Source: Spirulina subsalsa PCC 9445 (lineage in GTDB: Bacteria > Cyanobacteriota > Cyanobacteriia > Cyanobacteriales > Spirulinaceae). Taken from it: a stretch of DNA of 64,000 bases. This document shows, piece by piece, positions 36,761 to 46,388 of this stretch. The DNA is taken from assembly GCF_000314005.1 (NCBI RefSeq), contig NZ_JH980292.1, positions 4,602,498-4,666,497 on the forward strand, written 5' to 3'. A model generated the notes under the pieces. That model saw nothing but the letters and a program-made list of their open reading frames with translations, was not told where the DNA came from and did not search any database. Position 1 is the stretch's first letter; every line of letters starts with the position of its first letter. Made by a program: the position numbers and the translations under genes.

Positions 36761-36793
36761 CCCTGGAGTGTCATCTCCAGAGCCTTACCAGGG
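36761..36793 (+). promoter_or_regulatory. Two mutually exclusive hairpins in the cobM leader
   Basis: CTGGAG (36763-36768) can pair with CTCCAG (36775-36780), or CCCTGG (36761-36766) can pair with CCAGGG (36788-36793). The shared bases make the two folds exclusive. It lies about 80 bases before cobM. No B12-box-like sequence is visible, so it is not an obvious cobalamin riboswitch. Confidence 0.3.
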
Positions 36794-36869
36794 TGCATCT
36801 ACCATTCCAATCTTCTGGAAGTCACCCCACCATCCGGACAAGTCCTCAAAAAATTTTTCGTTCCCTGTT

Positions 36870-37688
36870 ATGCTCCCTTCAATGCCCCTATCCCCCGCCG
36901 TCTATATCATCGGAGCCGGCCCGGGAGATCCTGATTTAATCACCCTCAAAGGTTACCGCATCCTACAACAAGCCGATGTGATCATTTATGCCAACTCCCT
37001 CATTCCCCGGCAAATGTTGCGGGATGTGCGTTCCGATGCGGAATTAGTCCCCACCGGACATCAAACTCTTGAGCAAATGATCCCTCTGATGATTGACCGG
37101 GTGCGTTCTGGTTGTTCTGTGGTTCGTCTCCACTCTGGGGATCTCACCCTTTACAGCACCATCTACGAGCAAATTCAAGCCCTCCTCGCGGCGGAGATTC
37201 CCTTTGAACTGATCCCCGGTATTAGTGTGTTTCAAGCGGCGGCGGCTAAATTGGGGGCAGAGTTAACTATTCCTGAATTAGTGCAAACGATCATCCTCAC
37301 TCGGATCAGTGGTCGCGCTTCAGCCGTGCCGAAAGCCGAAGAATTAGCGAGTTTAGCGGCCCATCAGGCCAGTTTATGCCTTTACCTTGCCGCCCGTCAT
37401 GTGGAGGCGGCCCAAGGGCAATTACTAGAACATTATCCTCCCGATACCCCTGTAGCGATTTGTTTCCGTGTGGGTTGGCCTGATGAGCAGTTTTGGCTGG
37501 TGTCGTTGCAGGATATGGCACGGGTGACGAGGGAGCAAGAATTAACTCGCACGACTCTGTACTTGATTAGTCCGGCTTTGGGGGTTTTGGAGCAAGGGGT
37601 AAGTACAGAAAAGGGGAGGCGATCGCGTCTTTACCATCCCACACACAGCCATCTGTTCCGAAAACGGGAATCGGGAATCGGGAATTAA
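36870..37688 (+). CDS. cobM: Precorrin-4 C11-methyltransferase
   Basis: This SAM-dependent methyltransferase of the cobalamin corrin pathway methylates precorrin-4 (or cobalt-precorrin-4) at C11. Family motifs are VYIIGAGPGDPDLITLKG at the start, then IIYANSLIPRQML, RLHSGDLTLYSTIYEQ, ELIPGISVFQAAAAKLGAELT and LILTR-like and LYLAARHVE segments. The protein has 272 residues from the ATG at 36870; an ATG at 36882 is also possible. An open frame extends up to 36699, but that part is not family-like. It is convergent, with no gap, with the reductase gene. Confidence 0.93.
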   Translation: MLPSMPLSPAVYIIGAGPGDPDLITLKGYRILQQADVIIYANSLIPRQMLRDVRSDAELVPTGHQTLEQMIPLMIDRVRSGCSVVRLHSGDLTLYSTIYEQIQALLAAEIPFELIPGISVFQAAAAKLGAELTIPELVQTIILTRISGRASAVPKAEELASLAAHQASLCLYLAARHVEAAQGQLLEHYPPDTPVAICFRVGWPDEQFWLVSLQDMARVTREQELTRTTLYLISPALGVLEQGVSTEKGRRSRLYHPTHSHLFRKRESGIGN

Positions 37689-38813
37689 TTATCCCATACC
37701 CGGTAATAAGTTCTTTTTCAAGACTTGTATCACCCGATCAGTCACATCAGAATAGGTCAAACGACCTGCGAGAATGCGACTCATTAATAGGGCGGCTGTG
37801 GGACGTTTCAGGGCGACTTTGTAGGCAATTTTGGGGAACTTGTAGAACAAACCGGATAATTTTTGGGCTAACGCCATATTAGTCCCCCATTCCTCTTGGA
37901 TCACTTGGCTATAGTTGGCCAGGGCGTTACTGTCTCCGGTGAGGGCGGCAGAGATGGCCTCGGCCGCTTTCGTGCCACTGTAGAGGGCGGGGCGAATGCC
38001 TTCGGCAATCAGAGGATCGACTAATCCGGCTGCTTCTCCGGCCAGTAGGGCGTTTTGGGCGTGGAGGGGTTTGGGTTCAGACCAGATCATGAGAGGATAA
38101 TCATGGGTCTGGTGGGGGCCATCCTGTAAGCCTAACTCTTGAATATATTCGGTGATGGCAAATTGGAGGTCTTGGGGTTTATTTTTTCCGGCGATCGCAC
38201 AAGCACTCACCACATAACTTTCGGCTTGGGGAAATGACCAGATAAAGCCGTTTTTAATCGACCCGAAATCAAACTGCGCGATCGCCGGATCCCTCGGAGG
38301 ACAACCCACTTCTACCATCGCCGCCGCTACCGTCTTCCCGGCCGAAAAGCCCAACAACTTGGCACAAACCCCTTTTACCCCATCCGCCCCAAGCAAATAG
38401 GTTCCCTCTACCGTCCCCTGATTCGTCGTTACTTGCCAACGGGATCCATCAAAACTTAACCCCTCCACAGACGTTCCATCTTGAATTTTTGCCCCTTGCG
38501 CCTCAGCCTGTTGTAACAAAAAATGATCAAAAGCATCTCGTTTGACCATCCACATCGGTTCCGTTTTCAACTGAGAAGACACCGGATCATCAAACTGCCA
38601 AGTATAGCGAACCTGAGTCACCTGAGCCGTAATTACCGGACTAAAATCAAAATCAAACCACTGGGCAACGGCCGGAGAAACCCCACCGCCACAGGGCTTA
38701 AACCGGGGTAAGGTTTCTTTTTCTAACAACAAGACGGAATGGCCGCGTTTGGCCAAATGATAAGCCGCCGCGCCCCCTGCGGGGCCTCCACCAACAATAA
38801 TACAGTCAACCAT
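37689..38813 (-). CDS. Geranylgeranyl reductase family FAD protein
   Basis: This is a flavoprotein of 374 residues. The N-terminal FAD fold is IIVGGGPAGGAAAYHLAKRG, followed by FKPCGGGVSP. The second conserved block is YLLGADGVKGVCAKLLG and the third LLAGEAAGLVDPLIAEGIRPALYSG. This is the ChlP-like family, which reduces prenyl chains. It is shorter than chlorophyll-pathway ChlP (about 405 residues), so it may be a paralogue acting on another isoprenoid. Confidence 0.85.
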   Translation of the reverse strand: MVDCIIVGGGPAGGAAAYHLAKRGHSVLLLEKETLPRFKPCGGGVSPAVAQWFDFDFSPVITAQVTQVRYTWQFDDPVSSQLKTEPMWMVKRDAFDHFLLQQAEAQGAKIQDGTSVEGLSFDGSRWQVTTNQGTVEGTYLLGADGVKGVCAKLLGFSAGKTVAAAMVEVGCPPRDPAIAQFDFGSIKNGFIWSFPQAESYVVSACAIAGKNKPQDLQFAITEYIQELGLQDGPHQTHDYPLMIWSEPKPLHAQNALLAGEAAGLVDPLIAEGIRPALYSGTKAAEAISAALTGDSNALANYSQVIQEEWGTNMALAQKLSGLFYKFPKIAYKVALKRPTAALLMSRILAGRLTYSDVTDRVIQVLKKNLLPGMG

Positions 38814-38890
38814 GTTTATCCTTTGTTTAGGCTCAAATCACGCCACATTTCACAACGTTAGCAAGGGGAAGGGGGACGGGTGTATTTTCA

Positions 38891-39439
38891 CTAAATGGTC
38901 ATAATATCCTTCTCTTTGACCTTCAATAATTCATCGACCTTAGCGGTGTACTTATCCGTCAGCTTTTGAATGGCCTCCTGTAAGTCCCGGGATTCATCTT
39001 CCGAGACATCATGACTTTTCTCCTGTTTGCGCACAGAGTCAATGGCATCCCGGCGAATATTCCGGATAGCCACCTTGCCCTCTTCCGCCAGTTTACCCGC
39101 TTGTTTCACTAATTCCTGACGGCGTTCACTGGTCAGGGGGGGAATATTTAAGCGAATAACCTGACCGTCATTGTTGGGCGTTAAGCCTAAATCTGATAGA
39201 CTAATAGCCTTTTCAATAGCGGCCATGCTGCCCTTATCGTAGGGCTGAATTAGAATCGTTGTCGCCTCCGGGGTGCTGATATTGGCCAAGGCTTTGAGGG
39301 GAGTTTCGGCTCCGTAATATTCCACTGTAATCCGGTCGAGTAAACTAGCATTAGCGCGTCCGGTGCGAATGGTATTAAAAGACCGTTGAGTTGCCTCAAT
39401 GGTTTTGGTCATTAAATTTTCGACTTCAGTTAATTTCAC
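38891..39439 (-). CDS. frr: Ribosome recycling factor
   Basis: This factor splits the post-termination ribosome together with EF-G. The 182-residue length is standard. Recognisable blocks are [57 protein letters not shown] and [14 protein letters not shown]. Translation starts at GTG 39439, preceded by AGGAGG with a 5-base spacer, and this start lies inside the end of pyrH (14-base overlap). pyrH-frr is a conserved pair. Confidence 0.97.
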   Translation of the reverse strand: MKLTEVENLMTKTIEATQRSFNTIRTGRANASLLDRITVEYYGAETPLKALANISTPEATTILIQPYDKGSMAAIEKAISLSDLGLTPNNDGQVIRLNIPPLTSERRQELVKQAGKLAEEGKVAIRNIRRDAIDSVRKQEKSHDVSEDESRDLQEAIQKLTDKYTAKVDELLKVKEKDIMTI

Positions 39440-40148
39440 AAAAACCTCCTACTATAGTCCCAATGTTTTCACCCTTAACGGATCGGACAATATTTCCCGG
39501 AACCGATAGGTTAAAAACCACAATGGGGATGTTGTTTTCTTTACAGAGGGCGATCGCCGTGCCATCCATCACCCTTAAATCGTTACTCAGAACATGACTA
39601 TAGGTTAAGCTGGTATAGCGTTTGGCTTCGGGATTTACATGGGGGTCTGAATCATACACCCCGTCAACCTTAGTGGCTTTAAAAATTACCTCCGCGTCAA
39701 TTTCGGCAGCGCGTAAGGCGGCCGTGGTATCGGTGGTAAAAAAGGGATTCCCCGAACCCGCGCCAAAAATCACCACTCGCCCATATTCCAGGTGACGAAT
39801 GGCGCGCCGTCGGATATAGGGTTCTGCCACTTCCTGCATGGCGATCGCGGTTTGAACCCGAGTGGCGATCCCAATCTGTTCGAGGGCATCCTGTAAGGTG
39901 ATAGCATTCATCACCGTTGCAATCATGCCCACATAATCGGCTGTTGCCCGATCCATCCCGGCGGATGCGGCTTTCACCCCTCGGAAGATGTTCCCACCTC
40001 CCACCACGATGGCGACTTGTACGCCAATTTTGACCACTTCTGAGATTTCCTGAGCGATATCTGCAACCACCTTTGGATCGATCCCGTACCCCAGATCCCC
40101 CATTAAGGCTTCACCACTCAATTTAAGTAAAACCCGCCGATAAGTCAT
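39426..40148 (-). CDS. pyrH: Uridylate kinase
   Basis: This enzyme phosphorylates UMP to UDP in pyrimidine nucleotide synthesis. The protein has 240 residues from the ATG at 40148, chosen because it starts exactly at the family's conserved N-terminus, [15 protein letters not shown]. Further blocks are [47 protein letters not shown] and [13 protein letters not shown]. An upstream in-frame start at 40184 would add 12 non-conserved residues. It overlaps frr by 14 bases. Confidence 0.97.
   Translation of the reverse strand: MTYRRVLLKLSGEALMGDLGYGIDPKVVADIAQEISEVVKIGVQVAIVVGGGNIFRGVKAASAGMDRATADYVGMIATVMNAITLQDALEQIGIATRVQTAIAMQEVAEPYIRRRAIRHLEYGRVVIFGAGSGNPFFTTDTTAALRAAEIDAEVIFKATKVDGVYDSDPHVNPEAKRYTSLTYSHVLSNDLRVMDGTAIALCKENNIPIVVFNLSVPGNIVRSVKGENIGTIVGGFCEIN
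39445..39450 (-). promoter_or_regulatory. Strong ribosome-binding site of frr inside pyrH
   Basis: AGGAGG on the minus strand sits 5 bases before the GTG of frr and within the pyrH coding region. It decides the GTG as the frr start and suggests coupling between the two genes. Confidence 0.85.
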
Positions 40149-40239
40149 CGGTTCTCTGCAACTCGCTATATATACTTGCCTCAATTACGATAGCAGGTTT
40201 TTGTCCCCTGTTCGGCCTCTTGCGGGGGGACTTGACCCG

Positions 40240-40794
40240 TTAGGCTTCTCGCCATTTCAGGGAACAGCCGATCACCTCGGTAAATTCTGGTGCGATCGCC
40301 TCCCCGGTCAATAAGCGTTTAATATTCTCCCGGAAATAAGCCTCTGTCACCTTGTCCGCCGATTCAGCGTAGTTATCAATCGCCCCTTGATAACGAATTT
40401 TACCCGCCGCGTCTAGGAGAAACACCTCCGGGGTTTTCGTTGCCCCAAAGGCCAGCGCCACATCCTGACTGGGATCCCGCAAGTAGGGAAAATTCAGTTG
40501 CTGTTGGGCGCTGAACCATTTCATCCGTTCAAAACTATCTTCGGGTACTTGGGCGGCATCATTGGCATTAATCCCCATTAGAGTAAATCCTTGGGAACTA
40601 AACTCCGTCTGAATTTGTTTTAACCGTTCCAGATATAAACCCACAAAGGGGCAATGGTTACACATAAACACCACCCCCACCCCGTTCAACTGCTCCCGAT
40701 AACGGGTCAGGTGATACACTTCCCCATCAATACCCGGTAGTTCAAAATCCGGGGCATATTGACCAATCATTCCCCTTGGTGTTTCTGTGACCAT
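40240..40794 (-). CDS. Thioredoxin-fold redoxin (AhpC/TSA-like)
   Basis: This is a thioredoxin-fold protein of 184 residues. It has the redoxin start APDFELPGIDGEVYHL, the Cys45-x-x-Cys48 pair in MCNHCPF and the cis-proline segment ATKTPEVFLLD. No signal peptide is visible, so it is cytoplasmic. It may act as a peroxiredoxin-like reductase or a disulphide reductase; the partner is unknown. The pair of cysteines separates it from one-cysteine peroxiredoxins. Confidence 0.85.
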   Translation of the reverse strand: MVTETPRGMIGQYAPDFELPGIDGEVYHLTRYREQLNGVGVVFMCNHCPFVGLYLERLKQIQTEFSSQGFTLMGINANDAAQVPEDSFERMKWFSAQQQLNFPYLRDPSQDVALAFGATKTPEVFLLDAAGKIRYQGAIDNYAESADKVTEAYFRENIKRLLTGEAIAPEFTEVIGCSLKWREA

Positions 40795-40861
40795 GTTGGA
40801 TTCACCTCAATAGCATTTAATGTCCAGATTAAAGACCCGTGAATTCTCCCCATCATAGGGC

Positions 40862-41569
40862 TTAACCCACCGTTTCCCCCGACTCACCTTTCTGATTTAA
40901 CTCATCTTCTAACATATCCTCATAGATGGCGGGTAAATAACGGCTCATGGAATTGGTTTCAATACCATAGCCTAAACTCGTCCAAGTTCCCGATAACAGG
41001 CGCAAAACCTCCTCAATTTTGCCCTCTCGCAGTAGTTTAGCAATATCTGTCCCTCCCCAAGCTTGGGGATCACTTAACCACTGGTAAACCACCACATCTT
41101 GATATTGAGGTTCAAAACTGTAGTTTTTCCAGAGCAAAAAGCCCGACGGTTCAGGGTGATAGCGTTCCGCCTTTTCGTACCAAGTGATATTAATGAACTG
41201 GTAGCGTCCCGCCGCCGTTGTGCAGTTGCCCACATTGGGGCCGACCACAATGGGAACACAGCGCTCAGGATGACGGCTAAGATCCTGAATATGCTCCCCC
41301 CCATATAAGACAGTATAGGGATGGGTTACATTAGCTTCACTGGCTGTAATCGTGCGCATTAATGCCCGAATATAGGGATCCCCCCCTTCCATAACCAGAG
41401 GTTGGGTTCCCCGTCCATGACGGGGAGCAACGGAACGGGGGGCGGGTTCCGGTTGAAGAATAAAAACGGCAAATAATAACCCGGCTAGGCCAAGAAAGTT
41501 TCCCACCAGGATTAAAGGGTTGGTTATATATTTGGGCATTGGATGGACTGAATTCATGGGAAACTTCAT
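40862..41569 (-). CDS. GH104-type lysozyme-like (lambda endolysin family) protein
   Basis: This membrane-anchored muramidase-like protein has 235 residues. A hydrophobic anchor is at about 17-38. The catalytic domain carries Glu78 in ITASEANV, then YTVLYGGEHIQDLSRHP and TTAAGRYQFINITWYEKA, the hallmarks of the lambda-lysozyme/GH104 lytic transglycosylase group. It probably trims peptidoglycan in the periplasm. The start is at ATG 41569, 3 bases after the SDR gene's stop, so the two are co-transcribed. No phage genes are nearby, so it is a host gene. Confidence 0.88.
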   Translation of the reverse strand: MKFPMNSVHPMPKYITNPLILVGNFLGLAGLLFAVFILQPEPAPRSVAPRHGRGTQPLVMEGGDPYIRALMRTITASEANVTHPYTVLYGGEHIQDLSRHPERCVPIVVGPNVGNCTTAAGRYQFINITWYEKAERYHPEPSGFLLWKNYSFEPQYQDVVVYQWLSDPQAWGGTDIAKLLREGKIEEVLRLLSGTWTSLGYGIETNSMSRYLPAIYEDMLEDELNQKGESGETVG

Positions 41570-41572
41570 TCC

Positions 41573-42238
41573 TCAAACAACACGGCTAAACAGTTGCTCC
41601 CAATTTTGGGAGGGTGCGTCAGCTTGAGTGATGATTTCTACAATCTTCTGACGCGCTTTTTCTGAAAAAAGAGCTTCTACGGCTACCTCGGCCACTTTTC
41701 GCCGGGGAATACGTCCCTCAAAGAGGGTGTCGGCGCTTTGCATGATTAGACCTTCGGAGGTGTCATAATCCAACAGTCCTCCCGGTCGAACTATAGTATA
41801 AGGGATCTGACTTTGTTGTAAGGCTTCCTCAGCCAGTTTTTTCCAGTACAACACGAACCAGAAGAGGTTAAGGGGGTGGAAAAATTGGGAGACACAGAGG
41901 GAAGACACTAGAACAAAGTGATCCAGTTTGTGACGTTGAGCAAGGGTGATCAGGTTTTTTGTGCCTTCGTAGTCCACCCGATAGGGTTGGGTAAAGTCGA
42001 GGGAGGGGGTGGCTCCAGTGGCACAGAGGAGAACATTACAGGAGGCGATCGCCTTTTCCCACGTTTCGGGCTGCAACACATCCCCCACCACCAATTCCAC
42101 CGAAGACGGCAGCACCTCTTGCCCTTTCTCCAAACTGCGGACTAAGGCCACCACCGGAATCTCTTTTTCTGTTAACACTTCTACAATCTGTTTTCCGGTT
42201 CGTCCGGTTGCTCCGGCGACAAACGCTTTGATCGTCAT
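41573..42238 (-). CDS. NAD(P)-binding atypical SDR (NmrA/Tic62-like)
   Basis: This is an NAD(P)-binding Rossmann protein of 221 residues. The nucleotide motif VAGATGRTGKQIVEVL is the TGxxGxxG form of atypical short-chain dehydrogenases. It continues with VVGDVLQPETW, LVSSLCVS and YTIVRPGGLLDY. The classical YxxxK is replaced by YWKK in the matching helix, as in some extended SDRs. It resembles plastid Tic62/HCF173-like proteins and may be a redox-sensing chaperone rather than an enzyme. It leads a tight pair with the lysozyme-like gene. Confidence 0.85.
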   Translation of the reverse strand: MTIKAFVAGATGRTGKQIVEVLTEKEIPVVALVRSLEKGQEVLPSSVELVVGDVLQPETWEKAIASCNVLLCATGATPSLDFTQPYRVDYEGTKNLITLAQRHKLDHFVLVSSLCVSQFFHPLNLFWFVLYWKKLAEEALQQSQIPYTIVRPGGLLDYDTSEGLIMQSADTLFEGRIPRRKVAEVAVEALFSEKARQKIVEIITQADAPSQNWEQLFSRVV

Positions 42239-42539
42239 ATACTACTTACTAATTTTGTGATCTGTTAACAATGTACCAAGATCGGCCTCAGTGCTGTCCC
42301 CATACCACGGTGGCAGAATCTAATCTGTGATGGGTGTGGAGAGGATGGTAACAGGAACGGGAACATTAACAAGAGGGTTTTAAGGATTCGGTGATAAAGA
42401 TCAAAGCCAGCTTTTAAAGGGTTGAGCTAAAATCACCCTACGAGCCAAATTAGTAAACCCCAGAATCTCCCTCACTGAATTGTTTTCGAGTTTAAGGGGG
42501 AGCCTCAACGCCACTGTAAACCATGCCCAAGGGTGTTTT

Positions 42540-43343
42540 ATGTTATCTAATTTTAGAAATCATCATGCCGTGAATCAATCTAGTTTTTCTCCAGACTTCA
42601 ATCCTGTGGCAATGGAAACCAATCCCTCTTCAGAGGAGATTGAGGACACCAATTATGACCCCTTCACCTTTGAAACCCACTTTCATGGGGGTATGGGAAT
42701 GTATGATTCCCCCCAAGTCGTGGCTGAATATTTAGATGCTCATGAAGGATGGTTTACACGCTGCGCTAAACCCATGACGGCGGAACCTTTCGGGGTAAAT
42801 GGGTATGTCTTGACAATTGGGCGGTTTGGTGCATTCGGCTATGAGGTGGAACCCAAAATGGGCGTTGTGCTAGCCCCACCGGAGAACCAAATTTATGATA
42901 TGTATAGCGTTCCCGTACCGGACTATACGCCTCCGGGCTACGATGTGGATTATTTCGCCTCCATGCGTTTAGCAGAAGTCGCTGGGGTAGCGGTGCCTTG
43001 GAATCAACATTATCCCGAGGATGCTGTATTAACTCAAGTGACGTGGCATCTCCATCTCAAGGTTATGATTGAATTTCCCAAGTTTATCTATAAATTTCCT
43101 CGTCCCTTGTTGCAGAATACGGGGGATCGTCTCCTAGCACAAATTGTCCGGCAAATCTCCCCCCGTTTAACCTATAAAGTCCAAAGTGATTTTCATAAAC
43201 GTTTAGGTTTGCCGTTACCCCCGAAACAATCTCGTTATTTACTCCGTTTAGGGGAAACAATGGGGGAAGAAGAGGAAAGGGAAGGGAATTCAGGGACTTT
43301 AAGCGATAATTCAGATAATTCAGATAATATGGATCTGAGTTAA
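42540..43343 (+). CDS. DUF1997 family protein
   Basis: The protein has 267 residues from the ATG at 42540; a TTG at 42480 would add 20 residues of low quality. The conserved DUF1997 core is FETHFHGGMGMYDSPQVVAEYLDAHEGWF, with GYVLTIGRFGAFGYEVEPKMG, DMYSVPVPDY and LTQVTWHLHLKVMIEFPKFIYKFP. DUF1997 is found in cyanobacteria and plants; the function is unknown. The tail is a short Asp/Asn/Ser repeat, and bases near 43300-43325 repeat GATAATTCA. Confidence 0.87.
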   Translation: MLSNFRNHHAVNQSSFSPDFNPVAMETNPSSEEIEDTNYDPFTFETHFHGGMGMYDSPQVVAEYLDAHEGWFTRCAKPMTAEPFGVNGYVLTIGRFGAFGYEVEPKMGVVLAPPENQIYDMYSVPVPDYTPPGYDVDYFASMRLAEVAGVAVPWNQHYPEDAVLTQVTWHLHLKVMIEFPKFIYKFPRPLLQNTGDRLLAQIVRQISPRLTYKVQSDFHKRLGLPLPPKQSRYLLRLGETMGEEEEREGNSGTLSDNSDNSDNMDLS

Positions 43344-43549
43344 CCCTCCTTCGTTACCCAAGAAACTCAGGCAGGAGAGTATGTCAAAGCCGAAGTTTAA
43401 CGGTGAGACTGAACGGTGAGACTGTTGGATAATCTAGAGTCTGATGCTCCTCTCCCAGTCTGCTCTCGTGGTTGCTGTATTCTATGCAGGAAATCTTTGG
43501 GGCGACTCAAAGAATCTCCCTGCACACCCGTTAGGGGTGCTGGGAGAAG

Positions 43550-46294
43550 ATGTCAACGTCATCTACTCAACACATCATGGTAAGCCGCAAAGTCCTAATC
43601 ATTGATGAAAACCACGAAATGAGGACGCAACTTCGGACATTGTTACCGAAAGGCAATTACGAGATTCAAGAAGCTGGGGATGGAGAGGAGGGGTTATCCT
43701 TGATCTATCAGGAGGGGGCTTTGATTCGCTTCATTATTTTGGAGGTGAATCTCCCACAGTTGAATGGCTGGGATCTGATTGAACGGACTCAAGGCGATCG
43801 CACCCTAGAACGCATCCCCATGGTGTTAATTGGTCGCAATGCTACCCCTCCCGAAGGTTTAGCCTTAGACTCTCGCCCCATTGTCCTACTGCAAAAACCC
43901 TTTAGTAAAGGCCAACTCAAGGCCGCCGTAAAGTCTGCTGTCCATCAAGCTAAAGCCCTGAAAACCGCCGATCGACTGGAACAGCCCTCCGACTCTGCCC
44001 CCACCCCCTCCACCCCGTCAGAGGAGGTGATGGCGATGCCTGCTGCCCCAACGGAGGAAATCAACGCCCCCTCAGATAGCCTCGATTTTGATTTTGATCT
44101 TCCCGAAACGCCCCTAGAATCGTCTTCCTTACCCTTGGATTCTGTAGTTCTCCCCCCAGAAGTCCCCCTCACCGAACCGGAAACTCCCGATTTTGATGAT
44201 CCCGACAATCCCTTTGGGGAGTTAGAACAGTTTGGGGATTTTATGGCTCAATTGCCCCAAGAATTCAGCCAATTTGGTTCAGAATTAGCACCGGATGAAC
44301 TGGCAGAATTAGCAGATTTAGCCCGGCGTTCTCTGGATTTAGAATTTGGTTCTGACCAAGATTCAGAAGATGATGATCCTAATGTCACACCGTTAGATAA
44401 TTACACAACTTCAGAGGAAGATACAGGGGCCATTCCCGCCCCACCCCCGGATAGTCCTTTTTTGACTTCGCCCCCTTTGTCAGACAGTACCGCCACAAGC
44501 GGGGAATTTGCTAATCCTTTTGCTGGCAATGATCAGAGTTTATCTACTCCGAGCTTAGATGAGATTCCTGATGATTTATTTAGTCCGTTTGATGGGGAAA
44601 ATGATGTTTTAGATTTAGATGAGGTGGGTTCAGAATTTCTTAATTTTCCCTTGACAAATGAGCTTGTTAGTGATAAAGATTCGGCGCAAGAACAAGGGGG
44701 AACTGGGGGAAATTTAGGGGCAGCAAACGACCTGAATTTAGATGCCATTGATTTGGATCAAACTGTTTTAGAGGATCAGCAACCCCTACCCGCCGATTTT
44801 TTAAACCTACCGCGAGAAGAGGAAGAAAGCGAATCATCAAGGAGAAAAACGGGGATTGGGATTAGCTTTGATGCGGATGGGGTAGAAGTAGACTTTGGAA
44901 ATGTAAATATTGACTCTGTACAAATTGAATCTACGGAAGGATTTAGTTTAAGTCCAGAAGAGGAGGAAGAAACAGAGGAAAGTTATGGAGTCCATGACAT
45001 TGTTTTAGAGGAAGACACCCAAACCAATCGTCAAGGGACGCTCATTCAATCTCAAGTGACATTAGGGGGACTGGATGACCTGATGATGCGTTGGCAGAGT
45101 GCTATTGAGGCGGAACGCTTGGGGGCATTAAAGGACGCATTTAATTATGGAGAGGATGGGTATCGTTTAGTGATTAATGCGGTGAAAGAAGAGTCGGGGA
45201 TTATTCAAGAAACCGCCGAAAAACTAATCATTGAAAACCTGAAAAATCCCCAGCGTTACTTGCCCATGGTGATTGAGCAAAGTGACTGGTTACAGATGGA
45301 ATGTCTCCATACTTTGGTGGGTCATACTTATTGGGTGCAAGCGTTGACGTTAACTCCCGATGGTCGTTATGCGGTGAGTGGGAGTAAGGACAGCACGATT
45401 AAGATTTGGGATATTTTAACCGGGCGAGAAGTGCGGACGTTGGTGGGTCATGAGTCGGCGGTGTTGTCCATTGCGGTGACACCAGAAGGCGATCGCATTG
45501 TCAGCAGTAGCACCGACGACACCATTAAAATCTGGGAGTTTGACAGTGGGGAAGAAATCCGCACCATTAGCAGCGACTCCCACAAAATCTATGCTTTAAC
45601 CGTGAGTCCTGATGGAAAAACCGTCGTCAGTGCGAGCGCGGAAAATACCATCAAACCCACCTTTGATTTTAGTTTAGAAGAAATGCTCAGTCGCCTGCCC
45701 ATGCAGAGTGTCCCCCTGGTGTTATTTATTCTCACCCTATTACGACGCACCCCCGCCATTAAAATCTGGGATCTTGACAGTGGGGAAGAAAAAGGGAGCT
45801 TGATGGGCTATTCTCGGGGGGTGACAGATTTAGTGATTAGTCCGAAAGGCGATCGCGTGGTGAGTGGCAGTCGGGATCAAACCTTGAAAATCTGGGACTT
45901 GAAAACCGGGAAATTTCTCAACACCCTCCTGGGTCATACCGACGAAATTCGTTCCGTCTGTATTACCCCGAACGGCGAAAATATTATTAGTGGCAGTCGC
46001 GATCGCACGATTAAAATTTGGGATCTCAAAACAGGTCACGTTTTACGCACCCTGCGCGGCCATAATCAATCTGTCACCTCCGTAGCCATTAGTGGAGACG
46101 GCAAAACGATTATTAGCGGCAGTCGGGATAACACCGTGAAAATTTGGGACTTCCAAACCGGACAATATATTCATACCCTAATGGGACATACGGATTTAGT
46201 CCGCGCTGTAGCCGTCAGTTCTAACGGCAAAACCATTGTCAGTGGCGGTCGAGACAATACAATCAAAGTATGGAAATACATTTCCCATTCCTAG
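43550..46294 (+). CDS. Pseudo-receiver plus seven-blade WD40 protein
   Basis: This protein of 914 residues has an N-terminal receiver-like domain (about 12-135). It keeps Lys116 (QKPF) but has Glu65 where the phospho-acceptor aspartate should be (ILEVNLP), which may mimic the phosphorylated state. An acidic, Pro/Ser-rich linker covers about 140-500. After a helical block (about 505-580) come seven WD40 blades, enough for a closed propeller (starting LVGHTYWVQALTLTPDG). Blade 3 is interrupted by a 34-residue insertion. It is probably a scaffold for protein assembly. It lies 94 bases upstream of a second REC-WD40 gene. Confidence 0.9.
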   Translation: MSTSSTQHIMVSRKVLIIDENHEMRTQLRTLLPKGNYEIQEAGDGEEGLSLIYQEGALIRFIILEVNLPQLNGWDLIERTQGDRTLERIPMVLIGRNATPPEGLALDSRPIVLLQKPFSKGQLKAAVKSAVHQAKALKTADRLEQPSDSAPTPSTPSEEVMAMPAAPTEEINAPSDSLDFDFDLPETPLESSSLPLDSVVLPPEVPLTEPETPDFDDPDNPFGELEQFGDFMAQLPQEFSQFGSELAPDELAELADLARRSLDLEFGSDQDSEDDDPNVTPLDNYTTSEEDTGAIPAPPPDSPFLTSPPLSDSTATSGEFANPFAGNDQSLSTPSLDEIPDDLFSPFDGENDVLDLDEVGSEFLNFPLTNELVSDKDSAQEQGGTGGNLGAANDLNLDAIDLDQTVLEDQQPLPADFLNLPREEEESESSRRKTGIGISFDADGVEVDFGNVNIDSVQIESTEGFSLSPEEEEETEESYGVHDIVLEEDTQTNRQGTLIQSQVTLGGLDDLMMRWQSAIEAERLGALKDAFNYGEDGYRLVINAVKEESGIIQETAEKLIIENLKNPQRYLPMVIEQSDWLQMECLHTLVGHTYWVQALTLTPDGRYAVSGSKDSTIKIWDILTGREVRTLVGHESAVLSIAVTPEGDRIVSSSTDDTIKIWEFDSGEEIRTISSDSHKIYALTVSPDGKTVVSASAENTIKPTFDFSLEEMLSRLPMQSVPLVLFILTLLRRTPAIKIWDLDSGEEKGSLMGYSRGVTDLVISPKGDRVVSGSRDQTLKIWDLKTGKFLNTLLGHTDEIRSVCITPNGENIISGSRDRTIKIWDLKTGHVLRTLRGHNQSVTSVAISGDGKTIISGSRDNTVKIWDFQTGQYIHTLMGHTDLVRAVAVSSNGKTIVSGGRDNTIKVWKYISHS
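45656..45757 (+). other. In-frame 34-codon insertion in a WD40 blade
   Basis: The blade reads SAENTIK, then a 34-residue block containing LPMQSVPLVLFILTLLRR, then resumes IKIWDLDSG. The Ile-Lys pair occurs on both sides of the insert, which fits a small duplication or insertion. The block is hydrophobic and unlike the propeller. Confidence 0.7.
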
Positions 46295-46388
46295 GGGCGG
46301 GTTGCCCAATTGCGAGATGAATCTAGTCTGCCATCCTATCCGCTCACCCTGCCCACACACAATCAGGTAAGGCTTTTAAGAGGTAAAC

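Noticed and set aside
36761..36793. Cobalamin riboswitch before cobM
   Set aside because: No B12-box-like sequence or the usual long structure is visible.
36699..36869. Upstream extension of the cobM frame
   Set aside because: The 57 extra residues are not family-like and include the hairpin leader, so the gene starts at 36870.
40862..41569. Prophage endolysin
   Set aside because: The GH104-type gene is membrane-anchored, paired with an SDR gene and has no phage neighbours.
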